DNA from: Sphingobacterium oryzagri
GTDB taxonomy: Bacteria; Bacteroidota; Bacteroidia; Sphingobacteriales; Sphingobacteriaceae
Direction: 5' to 3'
Assembly: GCF_028736175.1 (NCBI RefSeq)
Contig: NZ_CP117880.1
Coordinates: forward strand, 2,790,001-2,854,000
DNA: 64,000 bases
Each line of letters opens with the position of its first letter. The stretch's first letter is position 1. Below, piece after piece: positions 8,674 through 18,119 of this stretch. Both the position numbers and the translations under genes were made by a program. Under the pieces are notes generated by a model. It saw only the letters and a list, made by a program, of their open reading frames with translations. It ran no database searches and was not told the DNA's origin.

Positions 8674-9633
8674 CTATTTCTTTTTCGATCTTGGATTCGG
8701 TCCGGCCTTTTTTTCCATATCTTTTAGGGTCTTATCTTTAAATTCAACGAAAGCATCCGCAAGCTTTTGCAGTTCGGGATCAAGTCCCGGGGCAAACTCT
8801 TCGGGACGTTCCGGTGCAGGCTGAATCGGATACGACTCTTTGGGCTCCTTAAGTGTCACAAGTTCTGTCCCATCGTTGGCCGGCGCGCTACCCCTGAATA
8901 TCTTTTCCATTTGGGAGCCGTCCAACCTAAATGTATACTGTTCCCGATTAATTCCGGCCTCAACCAGCTTAGCAACCTCTGGGTACTGCGATGAATCAAA
9001 CTTGGGAATCGGCAGCACTTTCGCCCAATCTACTCCTAATGTTTCCAATGCCTTGGCAAAGGCCATTTCGTGTGCTTCATCGCGGGCAATCAAAAAGGCG
9101 ACCGTTGCTCGCAGGGTTTTGTTGGATGACATTTGATAGATCCTACACTTTTGAAGTCTACCTGTAGATTCCAAGACAAGGTTGTCCATAAGATCAAGCA
9201 CAAGGTTCCCGTGATTGTGCACATAAGAACCACTCCATGGATTACCTGCAGCATCTACGGGCAACGCTCCCTGTGCGCCATGGATGAAATGGTGGGGATT
9301 GGGAGCATTCCTCGCAATATCCATTGTAGTCTCTCCGTCTTTACCGGGCGCATCAAATTTGCCACCGTGGTATTCGGGAGCTCCATCTAGCAGACGAGAA
9401 ATCGTTTTGGTAATCAGCTCGACGTGACTAATTTCTTCGATGCCGATCCCCTGTATTAAATCTAGGTAGGGTATACCGTCTCCGCGAAAATTAAAGCTTT
9501 GGAAAAGGTATTGCATCATGGTGCGCATCTCGCCAAATTGTCCCCCCAACCCCTCTTGGAGGATATTGGCAGCCGACGGATCTGGTTGGTCATCGACAAT
9601 GGGATTTATTAAACTCTGTACATGGTAGAACAT
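8674..9633 (-). CDS. Manganese catalase
   Basis: A 319-residue non-heme dimanganese catalase that breaks down hydrogen peroxide in the cytosol. The four-helix core shows the metal ligands: E35 in GQFGEMRTMM, the ExxH pair in IGIEEISHVELI (E67, H70), the Glu in NLVLESTGRLQ and the His in RDEAHEMAFAK. The tail is basic (NPRSKKK). The length and the start (MFYHVQSLINP) are usual for the family. It lies 76 bases from a DUF4142 lipoprotein gene on the same strand, a pairing that points to general or oxidative stress. No clear promoter could be picked. Confidence 0.95.
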   Translation of the reverse strand: MFYHVQSLINPIVDDQPDPSAANILQEGLGGQFGEMRTMMQYLFQSFNFRGDGIPYLDLIQGIGIEEISHVELITKTISRLLDGAPEYHGGKFDAPGKDGETTMDIARNAPNPHHFIHGAQGALPVDAAGNPWSGSYVHNHGNLVLDLMDNLVLESTGRLQKCRIYQMSSNKTLRATVAFLIARDEAHEMAFAKALETLGVDWAKVLPIPKFDSSQYPEVAKLVEAGINREQYTFRLDGSQMEKIFRGSAPANDGTELVTLKEPKESYPIQPAPERPEEFAPGLDPELQKLADAFVEFKDKTLKDMEKKAGPNPRSKKK

Positions 9634-9708
9634 AACATTTTTTTTAAAATTTGTATATTTTTTTTATGGTATAGGTATTCTAGATCCTAGCGGTCATATC
9701 TATTGTTA

Positions 9709-10296
9709 CTATTTCATTTCCGATTTAATGGTATTGATAAATTCCAAGTGGTGGAGCACGGTAGGCAAGGTTTTCTGCGCAAAACCTTTTAGTTTTTCAT
9801 CTTGCACGCCATCACGTGCCTTCTCGAGTAGATCCCTAGTTTTTTCATGCCCTTCTATCATAGCCTCCGCATAAGAACGGTCAAATTCTATCCCCTTCTT
9901 GCTGCGCAATGCAGTCAACTTAGCGGTATGCGCAGCGTCGAGTTCATCGGGGACTGTAATATTATTCGATGAAGCGATTGCGCTCAGTTCGCTATTTGCC
10001 TTGCCATGGTCCTTGACCATCATGTCAGCGAATTCCTTTATACGTGCATCCTCTGACACCTCAAGTGCCAGCTTACCAAAGATAACTTCTGCCATTCCGC
10101 TTTGAGCAGCAGCCCGGACAAACGCAGTGTCAGAAATCAATGTATCAGAATTTAAACTGTGGCCATCTGCCGGCAGAAGCGCCTCTTTAGGTTCGTTAAT
10201 CGAATCGGAATCACCTTCTACTTTGTGTGAATTGTTGCCACAGCTGCTTAGGCCAATCAATACCGCTGCAACCAAAGTGTATATACTGTTTCTCAT
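9709..10296 (-). CDS. DUF4142 domain lipoprotein
   Basis: A 195-residue protein with a lipoprotein signal (LSSCGNN, Cys at residue 19), an acidic linker, then a DUF4142 domain from about residue 55. It shows FVRAAAQSGMAEVIFGKLA, FADMMVKDHGKANSELSAIA and the helical end TLPTVLHHLEFINTIK. DUF4142 is a ferritin-like four-helix fold of unknown activity, often stress-induced. It would be anchored in the periplasm or outer membrane. It lies upstream of Mn-catalase on the same strand and may be co-transcribed. Confidence 0.88.
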   Translation of the reverse strand: MRNSIYTLVAAVLIGLSSCGNNSHKVEGDSDSINEPKEALLPADGHSLNSDTLISDTAFVRAAAQSGMAEVIFGKLALEVSEDARIKEFADMMVKDHGKANSELSAIASSNNITVPDELDAAHTAKLTALRSKKGIEFDRSYAEAMIEGHEKTRDLLEKARDGVQDEKLKGFAQKTLPTVLHHLEFINTIKSEMK

Positions 10297-10994
10297 TACT
10301 TTATATATTTATATGCTTATATGTTTTGAAGTCGAACGGAGTAGTCCAACTATAGTTCTCGTAATCAAACAAATGCAATAAATGCTTGTAATAAAAAGTT
10401 AATAAAGCAATAAGTATCGAGCTTCTACTGCGCTGAACAGCATAAAATAACTTTTAAATTTATTTTTATTTAAATACTCTCAGCAGTGTTCGATCTCGCC
10501 CAACATTACTTTTTGCATAATGACAACAGATAAACATTATCCAAGCTACCTTCAGTTTTGTAGCACCGCTGGCACTGAATTTTACGACGAAAAAAGCATA
10601 ATCGTCCGAAATGTGGTAAGCAAACAAAACTTTCGACTATTAGTATACGAGACAAGGTCGATCATCGGAGAATCGTCTAGCCAGCTGAGCGAATTTCCAC
10701 GCGGCAAGGAAATGATGGTTAAACGAATACATTCTGATAGCATTTGATCACTCCATTAGACACCGTCGGTATTAGCAAGATGATGATTCCTGTATATGTA
10801 CGTGATTTTAAATGGATTTAAACCATAAATGGAGGTTTGCTTTATGTGTCACACCATCCATTCCTCGCAAACATGTGCTACGAACGCGGGCAGACTACTT
10901 GCTGAAGATGTATTTATCTCAGCCAAAAACCGCAGCTTCTTGCATGGTATAATAACCTGATATCAAGCACGATATTTGCACACCTAATGAAATA
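10297..10994. other. Gene-poor stretch
   Basis: About 700 bases, AT-rich. A plus-strand frame of 75 codons (10520-10747) and one of 38 codons (from 10844, MCHTIHSSQ) are open, but neither has a recognisable domain. The stretch should hold the promoters of the DUF4142 gene (left) and the sigma factor (right). Confidence 0.35.
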
Positions 10995-11522
10995 ATGACA
11001 AAAATGATAACACCGCAACAATTAACTTTGGAAATGAAAGAAAAGGGCGAAATTTTAAAACGCCTTGCTTTTAAATTTACCAAAGATCCCGAAGAGATTC
11101 AGGAACTCGTTCAACAAACATTTGTACTTTCATTAAAGTGTGCCGACAATTACATTAACAACCCTAAGCTAGTTGCGTGGTTATATGTAATAATGAAAAA
11201 CTCGTACATCAATACCTATCGAAATAATCGGAAAAGGATAAAGTTCGAAAAATATCAATCGTCGAACTACAGAAATGAAGGTTGCACGGAGCCCTCATCC
11301 ATTAACGAAGCTGGGTATAAATTTCTTTTCAGTGACGTGAAATCACTATTGCAGAAGTATCCACCCTGTTACTATAGTCTCTTCCAAAGCTACATTGAGG
11401 GCTACAAATATAGGGAGCTTGCAGATAAATATGGATTGCCAGAAGGAACTGTAAAAACCAGAATCTATCATATGCGTAAACTGTTACAAAAAAATTTGGA
11501 TAAAAAACTTTATACAGCCTAG
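10995..11522 (+). CDS. ECF-type RNA polymerase sigma factor
   Basis: A 175-residue sigma-70 family protein of the ECF size. Region 2 is about residues 20-85 (AFKFTKDPEEIQELVQQTF, AWLYVIMKNSYINTYRNNR). Region 4 is about 115-170 (SYIEGYKYRELADKYGLPEG, then TVKTRIYHMRKLLQKNL). It would redirect RNA polymerase to a specific regulon. Unlike most ECF genes it has no anti-sigma gene beside it; the next gene is a glycosyltransferase 230 bases away. A second ATG three codons in is equally possible. Confidence 0.9.
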   Translation: MTKMITPQQLTLEMKEKGEILKRLAFKFTKDPEEIQELVQQTFVLSLKCADNYINNPKLVAWLYVIMKNSYINTYRNNRKRIKFEKYQSSNYRNEGCTEPSSINEAGYKFLFSDVKSLLQKYPPCYYSLFQSYIEGYKYRELADKYGLPEGTVKTRIYHMRKLLQKNLDKKLYTA

Positions 11523-11751
11523 AAGACCAAAGGCTATCTATTAAAGTACTACCTTCATAGCTAACGAGGAAGTACTCATTTATCCTCTCCATCTTGTGGC
11601 TTTTACTTCAACCCTTTACGCTTCACTTATGCGTAAGATAGTTTTGAAGTGATATACTCACATCACTATGTTTACCGCGGCGGTTACAAATGTCTCTATA
11701 ACACGAGTTATTGTTGACAATATTCAATCGCCCATTTCATCCCAAAAATAT

Positions 11752-12834
11752 ATGCAAACACTGCTATGCTTTAGCCATTTGACATGGAATTTCGTATACC
11801 AAAGACCCCAACACCTCATGAGCCGATTCGCCCAAAAATATCGACTATTTTATTTTGAAGAAGCGAGACAGGGCATTGCCACCAATTATGAGGTCATCGA
11901 AGAATCGGGCTTAACTATCGTGCAGCTCTATGTAAACCATGCTGACGGTGACTTTACTGAGCAATGCAGAAGACTCATCAACCGAGTCGTTAACGATTAC
12001 AAAATCGAGGAATACATCTGCTGGTACTATACACCTATGTCGTTTAAATACACAGATCATTTGTCTCCGACTCTTATTGTCTATGATTGTATGGACGAAC
12101 TGTCTGCGTTCAAGTTCGCCCCAACTGAGCTTGTAAAGTTCGAAGACAAGCTCTTTTGCGCGGCAGACGTCGTATTCACGGGAGGCAATACTCTGTATTT
12201 GGCAAAAAAAGACCGTCACCATAACATCCACGCTTTTCCCAGCAGCATAGATAAGCAGCATTTTATGCAAGCGCGCATGCCGATATCAGAACCCGATGAC
12301 CAGCGCATTATACCGTATCCGCGATTGGGTTTCTATGGTGTAATCGACGAGCGATTCGATATAGATCTGCTCGCTGAAGTCTCCCGTGCCAGATCCGAAT
12401 GGCAATTTATTATAATTGGTCCCATCGTAAAGATAAGTACAGAAGACCTTCCTCGTGCCCAAAACATCCATTATCTAGGATCCAAAACTTACAGCGAACT
12501 ACCCGCCTATGTCAGCCATTGGAATATCGCCCTAATCTTATTCGCGCTAAATGAATCCACACGTTTTATTAGCCCTACAAAGACCCCGGAATACCTTGCC
12601 GCTGGATTACCGGTACTTTCGACAGCCATTACGGATGTCGTGGATACCTACGGCAAGGCAGATTTAGTTTACATAGTTGAAGATTCCGAAACATTTATAT
12701 CTAGCGCGGAAAAGGAACTTCAAAAGAAGTCCAAGATAGAATGGCTGCGACGGGTCGATAAATTCCTCGCAGATGATTCGTGGGATAACACGTTTAAAGC
12801 TATGCAGGATATAATAGGTAAAATTAAAAATTGA
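11752..12834 (+). CDS. Glycosyltransferase (GT-B, family 1/4-like)
   Basis: A 360-residue cytosolic glycosyltransferase. It starts with MQTLLCFSHLTWNFVYQRPQ, a start typical of this sugar-transferase group, has the domain junction at YPRLGFYGVIDERFDIDLL and the donor-binding part at NESTRFISPTKTPEYLAAGL, where the Glu of the E-x7-E region lies. The ATG at 11752 is preferred over an upstream in-frame ATG (11668), which only adds an unrelated extension. It is followed after seven bases by glf, so it may transfer galactofuranose or a related sugar made through UDP-galactopyranose mutase (inference). Confidence 0.85.
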   Translation: MQTLLCFSHLTWNFVYQRPQHLMSRFAQKYRLFYFEEARQGIATNYEVIEESGLTIVQLYVNHADGDFTEQCRRLINRVVNDYKIEEYICWYYTPMSFKYTDHLSPTLIVYDCMDELSAFKFAPTELVKFEDKLFCAADVVFTGGNTLYLAKKDRHHNIHAFPSSIDKQHFMQARMPISEPDDQRIIPYPRLGFYGVIDERFDIDLLAEVSRARSEWQFIIIGPIVKISTEDLPRAQNIHYLGSKTYSELPAYVSHWNIALILFALNESTRFISPTKTPEYLAAGLPVLSTAITDVVDTYGKADLVYIVEDSETFISSAEKELQKKSKIEWLRRVDKFLADDSWDNTFKAMQDIIGKIKN

Positions 12835-12841
12835 TAAAAAT

Positions 12842-13945
12842 ATGTACGACTATCTTATAGCGGGCTGCGGATTTGCGGGAGCCGTGTTGGCAGAACGTTT
12901 GGCAAATGCGGGGAAAAGTATCTTGATCGTAGACAAGAGGGAGCATATCGCAGGGAACACCTACGATTACTATAACAATGAAGGTATATTAGTGCACAAA
13001 TATGGGCCCCATATATTTCATACAAACTCGGAAGAAATCTTTACCTACCTTAGTAAGTTTACTTCATGGAGAGCATATGAACACCGGGTTCTGGCGAGCG
13101 TTGAAGGACAACTTTTGCCCATACCTATAAATCTCACGACTATAAATAGACTTTATGGTAAGCGACTTACATCGCAGGACTTAGGTAGCTTTTTGGATGG
13201 CATGGCGGAAAAGCGAAAGCCCGTCTTAACTTCTGAAGATGTCGTTGTGAACGCAGTTGGCAAAGACCTTTACGAAAAGTTCTTTCGCGGATATACACAA
13301 AAACAGTGGGGCTTAGATCCATCTGAACTCGATGCTTCCGTCACAGCCAGAGTTCCAACGCGAACCAATACGGACGATCGCTATTTCACAGATGAATTTC
13401 AAGCCATGCCTAAGCACGGTTATACCGAGCTTTTTAAAAAGATGCTCTCGCATGCAAACATCCATATCATGCTGCAAGCTGACTACCGTGATCTGATTGC
13501 AACAGTTCCGCATCGGCGATTAATATACACGGGTCCCATCGACGCCTATTTCGATTACTGCTATGGAAAACTTCCCTACAGGTCTATAGACTTTCAATTT
13601 GAAACGATGGACCTAGATTGTTACCAGGAAACTGGCACCATAAATTATCCCACATCTAATCTTTACACACGGATAACGGAATTTAAATACCTCACAGGCC
13701 AATCTCATAAAAAGACGACGGTCGTTTTTGAGTACCCTAAATCCGAAGGGGATCCATACTATCCTATACCGCGCAAGGAGAACCAAGATTTGTATAATCG
13801 TTATAAGGAATTGGCGGAAATGCAGAAGGACGTCTTTTTCACGGGCCGTTTAGGAACATACAAATACTACAATATGGACCAGGTAGTAGCACAGTCTCTT
13901 ACCTTGTTTAAAAAAATAGCTAAAGAAGATGATTGGGAAGGATAG
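12842..13945 (+). CDS. glf: UDP-galactopyranose mutase
   Basis: A 367-residue flavoenzyme converting UDP-galactopyranose to UDP-galactofuranose. The FAD-binding Rossmann motif is GCGFAGAVLAERLA (residues 8-21), followed by the family signatures HIAGNTYDYYN, HKYGPHIFHT and QKQWGLDPSELD, and near the end GRLGTYKYYNMDQVV. The length is standard. It lies between a glycosyltransferase (gap 7) and a GH1-like protein (overlap 17), so the three genes form an operon for a surface glycan containing galactofuranose. Confidence 0.95.
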   Translation: MYDYLIAGCGFAGAVLAERLANAGKSILIVDKREHIAGNTYDYYNNEGILVHKYGPHIFHTNSEEIFTYLSKFTSWRAYEHRVLASVEGQLLPIPINLTTINRLYGKRLTSQDLGSFLDGMAEKRKPVLTSEDVVVNAVGKDLYEKFFRGYTQKQWGLDPSELDASVTARVPTRTNTDDRYFTDEFQAMPKHGYTELFKKMLSHANIHIMLQADYRDLIATVPHRRLIYTGPIDAYFDYCYGKLPYRSIDFQFETMDLDCYQETGTINYPTSNLYTRITEFKYLTGQSHKKTTVVFEYPKSEGDPYYPIPRKENQDLYNRYKELAEMQKDVFFTGRLGTYKYYNMDQVVAQSLTLFKKIAKEDDWEG

Positions 13946-15098
13946 CGATGAGGATGTGCTCCAATCCTTTTGGATGGGAGGATTTGAATGTGCGGATCAC
14001 CAAAACGCGTTCGGTGAGCGCGTAGACATGATCATGTCGACCGGTCATGACAAATTTTTACTTAAAGACTATAAAATGGTGTCCACGTTGGGCATCAGAA
14101 CGCTCCGCGAAGGCATTAGATGGAGTAATGTTGAGAAAGAGCCATTTAAATATGACTGGAGTGGATTAGAACGTATTATTTCCGCTGCCAAAATATATAA
14201 TATTCAAATTATTTGGGACTTATGCCACTTCGGGTTTCCATCCGATCTCACTCCACTGCACCCGATGTTCGCAGCACGTTTTGCACATTTATGCAAAGCC
14301 TTTGTAATTGCCTATCGGCAGCTTTCACCGACTGGCGTATTAATTGTAACTCCTATAAACGAAGTCAGCTTTCTATCCTGGCTGGGCGGCGAGGTACGCG
14401 GGACAGTGCCATATTGCACGGGTCAAGGATGGGCGGTAAAATATGGATTAATGAAAGCGTATATTGAAGGTATAGAGGTCATGCGAGCTATTGATCCCTC
14501 CGTGCAGATAATGAGCACTGAGCCGCTAGTTAATATTGTGTCCACACAGCCTGATGACTACGAACTGTCACGTGCAGCAAATGAACGACACTGTGAGCAG
14601 TTTCAGGTGCTTGAAATATTAAGCGGTAGAATTTGTCCCGAATTGAGAGGAAAACCGGAGTATTTGGACATTGTTGGCGTAAATTTTTACTACAATAATC
14701 AGTGGACCTATCCCGAACACCATACCATACCGTGGGACGAAGTTCCTCCGCATCCGCAATGGCGCCGCCTTTCATCACTTATTGAGGAACTCCATGAAAC
14801 TTACGGTCGGCATATAGTTATTTCCGAAACGAGTCATCCGGGACGGGAGCGAGCTAAATGGATAGATATGATTGCCGACGAAGTGATTCTTATTTTTAAG
14901 AAAGGTATTCCGCTGGTAGGCGTCTGCTTCTATCCTTTACTTGATCGGCCAGACTGGGATTTTCTTGCCGACTGGCACCGAAGCGGCTTTTGGGATATTA
15001 CCGATCCTATTCTCCTCGATCGATCGTTACATCAACCCAGTGCAGATGCACTATCAAGATTTAAGGTAAAATTATGGACTGCAGGCTATCGACTTTAA
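13929..15098 (+). CDS. GH1-like TIM-barrel glycosidase-type protein
   Basis: A 389-residue protein with a clan-A (beta/alpha)8 barrel pattern. Strand motifs are GIRTLREGIRWSNVE, IIWDLCHFGFPSD, then TPINEVSFLSWLGG with the expected acid/base Glu, GVNFYYNNQW, and HIVISETSHPG with the expected nucleophile Glu. There is no signal peptide, so it is probably cytosolic. It overlaps the 3' end of glf by 17 bases and is translationally coupled to it. Similar genes travel with glf and glycosyltransferases in Bacteroidota. Whether it hydrolyses or transfers sugar is unknown. Confidence 0.8.
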   Translation: MIGKDSDEDVLQSFWMGGFECADHQNAFGERVDMIMSTGHDKFLLKDYKMVSTLGIRTLREGIRWSNVEKEPFKYDWSGLERIISAAKIYNIQIIWDLCHFGFPSDLTPLHPMFAARFAHLCKAFVIAYRQLSPTGVLIVTPINEVSFLSWLGGEVRGTVPYCTGQGWAVKYGLMKAYIEGIEVMRAIDPSVQIMSTEPLVNIVSTQPDDYELSRAANERHCEQFQVLEILSGRICPELRGKPEYLDIVGVNFYYNNQWTYPEHHTIPWDEVPPHPQWRRLSSLIEELHETYGRHIVISETSHPGRERAKWIDMIADEVILIFKKGIPLVGVCFYPLLDRPDWDFLADWHRSGFWDITDPILLDRSLHQPSADALSRFKVKLWTAGYRL

Positions 15099-15496
15099 TA
15101 TTCTGTCGTCTAGAAACCTAACGTGTGCTTAATCTTTGCGTATTTAGCTAAAGAACAATCCTAGTGAAAGTAAGGGAGTGCTGGGTCAATCTATTATAGA
15201 TAAGCGTTAAGACAGTGAGTTAGAGGTTTGACATCAATGGCTAGCTTTGTGAGTCACGACAGAATAATTAAAAAGGAAAGCGAATAAAAAATGTGGGCTA
15301 TCACCTTATTAAAACACATTTTTATAAGTATTTGATTGGTTATTCTTTTGCTTGACGCAGATATCCAGAAGACTTGTCTAAATCAAATGAACGCAATTAG
15401 TGTTGGTATGTTCGTTATTTGAGATATATGCTGTATTATTTGCAGACTTTTAAATCTCGTTATATCATTCAGAGTTTAAGGCGTCATAGCTAAATA
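15099..15496. other. Intergenic stretch, nothing recognised
   Basis: About 400 AT-rich bases between the convergent ends of the glycan cluster and the AraC pseudogene. No open frame, RNA gene or convincing terminator was seen. Confidence 0.4.
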
Positions 15497-16305
15497 TTAT
15501 ACGTATGAGGCTATTGTTTTTGGTGAATAACCGTATTTCGCTTTGAAAGCATTTGAAAAATGCGCGAAACTTTCAAACCAGACTTCCACAAAAATGGTTG
15601 AAGGCCGTTTATTGTTTTTCTGAATTTGATAATGAGCTTCTTTCAATCTCGTATTAAGCAGCCACCGTCCAGGAGTATCTGCAAACATCTTCATGAAATC
15701 TCTTTTGAAAGAGGCTATACTTCTTCCCGTTAGTGCCGCAAAGTGTTCTATACCCACGTTGAACTTGTAGTTTGCCAGCATAAATCTTTCAGAAACTATC
15801 TTATACGGTTCAGAAAAATCAAAGAGAAAGTTTTCTAATCGAGGATTTGTCAGTAGTACCGTTTCTATAGCTTCTCGCACTCTTAAAATTGATAAAGGAT
15901 GATCAATTTGTAGGGTATCCGGACATGAAAGGATAATGATGACACTAAGGAGTCGAACATATTACTTTTAGAAAGTAGTATGTTCTTCGGACCAGCTTGT
16001 AAGGTGTAAGGAACTGTAATGTATTTTTCCAAGTCGTACTGTCGAAGTACATCTTCTTTTAATATAAAAAGGTAAGCATTATAATCCTGACCACCTGGGG
16101 CCTTTTTGGTAGCTTTAACAAATTGATGTTTTCTAAGAAGATAAGTTTGTCCGGGCTGAGCTACTATTCTCTGTTCCGATGTTTCGAAAACCATTTCTCC
16201 CGAAAGTTGGAACAGTAGCACATGTTCGGTAAGGACGTTATCGTACTCCGTTTGCCTATCTGTATTGTGGGAATACACGATTGCGTCGGAAAATATGTTG
16301 GACAT
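15497..16305 (-). pseudogene. AraC-family regulator split by a frameshift
   Basis: Two frames encode the halves of one AraC protein. The N-terminal cupin half (ATG 16305: SNIFSDAIVYSHNT, GEMVFETSEQR, PGQTYLLRKHQFVKATKKAP) runs into a stop at 15883. The C-terminal half, in the other frame, has HFAALTGRSIASFKRDF and FESFAHFSNAFKAKYGYSP, the two HTH helices. In the second frame the join would read IDHPLSILRVREAIETV, so one indel around 15895-15925 accounts for the break. It lies three bases from the SDR gene it probably regulated. A sequencing error is possible; otherwise the regulator is inactive. Confidence 0.8.
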
Positions 16306-16307
16306 GG

Positions 16308-17207
16308 TTATGATGTTATTTCTGGTGATAAATTTACCATTTTAGCGCTTATCGTCCATAAGTCCCTCTTTAAATTCTCGTCCTTTACCAGTAATCCCGG
16401 GTTTGGGAATTTCACTTTCCCTCTAACTACAGAAGCATAAACTTTTCCCGTTGGTAATTTTATATTTCCCAATGCTAAATCGGAGAGCATTTCCCCCGAG
16501 TGCTTGGCCGTGTTCATATAAAACATTGGATCGAACAGGCTTAAAAATCGACATATTGGTCTGATCACTTTTACAACGGTCTTCATCGCCCCTGTTTGCT
16601 TTCCCATTAAACCCGTGTCGCCAGTTAATCCTGGATTATAGGCGATAACCTCTATGTTAGAATTACTTAGCAATCGATTATGTAGCGTATCGGCAGTTAG
16701 TATATTGCACAATTTGGCAGCTTCGTAGAATGCCATCTCTTTGGGACTACTATTATCAGGATATGCTAATTTTTCGATATCAACTGTTTTTGGTCCGAAT
16801 AGTATAACCTGAGCATCATGCGAATCGCTGGTCGTAATCAAAATCTTACCATCGTCAGCTATATGGGGTAAGAGTAATCGCGCCAGAAGGTACTGAGACA
16901 AGTGGTTTACAGTGAAAGTTAAATTAAAGCCATCGGAACCTACTTCGCTGTTCTTGCCGGCTTGTACACCAGCGTTTAGTATCAATAGATCTATTTTGCG
17001 GGAATGGATGCTTCGAAGAACATTTTCCGCGAATGCCCTCACGCTATCTAGGTAAGATAGATCTAGCGTTAATGTCTTTGCGCCATTTGGCAGAGTTCTA
17101 TTTCCATTCTTTGCACCGACAAAGACGATAGCGTCTTCATTTTCGCTAATTTTATTTAAAGCTTCAGCACCAATCCCACCAGTGCCGCCTGTCATTACTA
17201 TAATCAT
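16308..17207 (-). CDS. SDR-family NAD(P)-dependent oxidoreductase
   Basis: A 299-residue short-chain dehydrogenase. The nucleotide-binding motif is TGGTGGIG (6-13), NAG is at 78-80, and the catalytic pair is Y161 and K165 in YEAAKLCN, with a Ser near 127-129 (TTSDSHDAQV). The order and the later AYNPGLTGDTGL segment resemble the retinol-dehydrogenase/protochlorophyllide-reductase branch. The substrate is unknown. It is upstream of the frameshifted AraC gene on the same strand (gap 2), so both were probably one transcription unit. Confidence 0.88.
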   Translation of the reverse strand: MIIVMTGGTGGIGAEALNKISENEDAIVFVGAKNGNRTLPNGAKTLTLDLSYLDSVRAFAENVLRSIHSRKIDLLILNAGVQAGKNSEVGSDGFNLTFTVNHLSQYLLARLLLPHIADDGKILITTSDSHDAQVILFGPKTVDIEKLAYPDNSSPKEMAFYEAAKLCNILTADTLHNRLLSNSNIEVIAYNPGLTGDTGLMGKQTGAMKTVVKVIRPICRFLSLFDPMFYMNTAKHSGEMLSDLALGNIKLPTGKVYASVVRGKVKFPNPGLLVKDENLKRDLWTISAKMVNLSPEITS

Positions 17208-17600
17208 ACAATGAAATTTTATAGTTACAAAGGTCTTTAAAACAAGTAGTAGTAATTATCGGCAGAAGCTCCATATTATTGCCTTAAAAGCTCATTTGCG
17301 CATTCCTTCACTTCCATATTCAAAACAAATAGGTTAATTTACTTTTTAGCTATTAAGCCAAGGTGTTTTAAAAAGATATGATTCTACAAAATCAGTTCGT
17401 TTTGTCAGACAGGTGCTCGAATTTATTTCGAAATCTTTATTCCCGATTTATCTGTAGATTATTGGAGAATTTTCAAAGTTTAATAGTTAGCGCTAAAATA
17501 TTGACGAATTCATAATCGAATATAAATCCGTTATCAAATTGGTCTTCGTCTAATAATAGATCGCATGTTTAAAAGCCTGCGACCTATTATTTAAGTGATC
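17208..17600. other. Intergenic stretch with a weak copy of the dispersed motif
   Basis: About 390 AT-rich bases upstream of the SDR gene. It includes GTTCGTTTTGTCAGACA (17395-17411), a diverged match to the motif repeated at 20.6-38.2 kb. No gene was seen. Confidence 0.35.
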
Positions 17601-18053
17601 TTACGCAAGACTTTCCCCTATCAATAGATGAGTGCTTAGCACAATCCTATTCCATAGATTGATGGTAGTTACTGCCATGATAATATCTGCAATTTGGGTT
17701 TCGCTAAAAAATTGCAAAGCGTTTGTATAGGTTTTATCTGATAAGCCATCTTTCTGGATTAGCGTTATTTCTTCCGTTACTGCCAACACAACCTTTTCTT
17801 CTTCCGTAAATATATCTCCAGCTTCTCTCCAAGCACTCAACAGAAAAATGCGCTGACTCGTTTCGCCACTTTTAATTGCATCATGAGTATGCATATTAAT
17901 ACAAAACGCACACCCGTTAATTTGCGAAGCACGAATCTTGATGAGTTCTTTGTTTGTTTTGGAAATAGAACATTGTGAAAGATAGGATTCTAAACCAATC
18001 ATTGCTTTCAGAGCATTGGGAGCTACTGTTTTAATGTTAAATCGCTTTTGCAT
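17601..18053 (-). CDS. AhpD-like carboxymuconolactone decarboxylase family protein
   Basis: A 150-residue protein with the AhpD/CMD core: IRASQINGCAFCINMHTHDA with the redox pair C48 and C51 and His55, then LSAWREAGDIFTEEEKVVLA. Members with this Cys pair act as thiol peroxidases or alkylhydroperoxide-reducing partners; the actual substrate here is unknown. The ATG at 18053 (MQKRFNIKTVAP) is the usual start, and the upstream extension is not conserved-looking. It lies 66 bases downstream of a Crp/Fnr regulator on the same strand, which probably controls it. Confidence 0.88.
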   Translation of the reverse strand: MQKRFNIKTVAPNALKAMIGLESYLSQCSISKTNKELIKIRASQINGCAFCINMHTHDAIKSGETSQRIFLLSAWREAGDIFTEEEKVVLAVTEEITLIQKDGLSDKTYTNALQFFSETQIADIIMAVTTINLWNRIVLSTHLLIGESLA

Positions 18054-18119
18054 TTTATTTTGTTTTATATTGTTCAATACAAAATTGAAAAATGCTAACA
18101 CGGAAAAAGTTAAACTGGT

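Noticed and set aside
10520-10747. 75-codon plus-strand frame
   Set aside because: No domain, no ribosome-binding site, no operon context; it cannot be told from chance.
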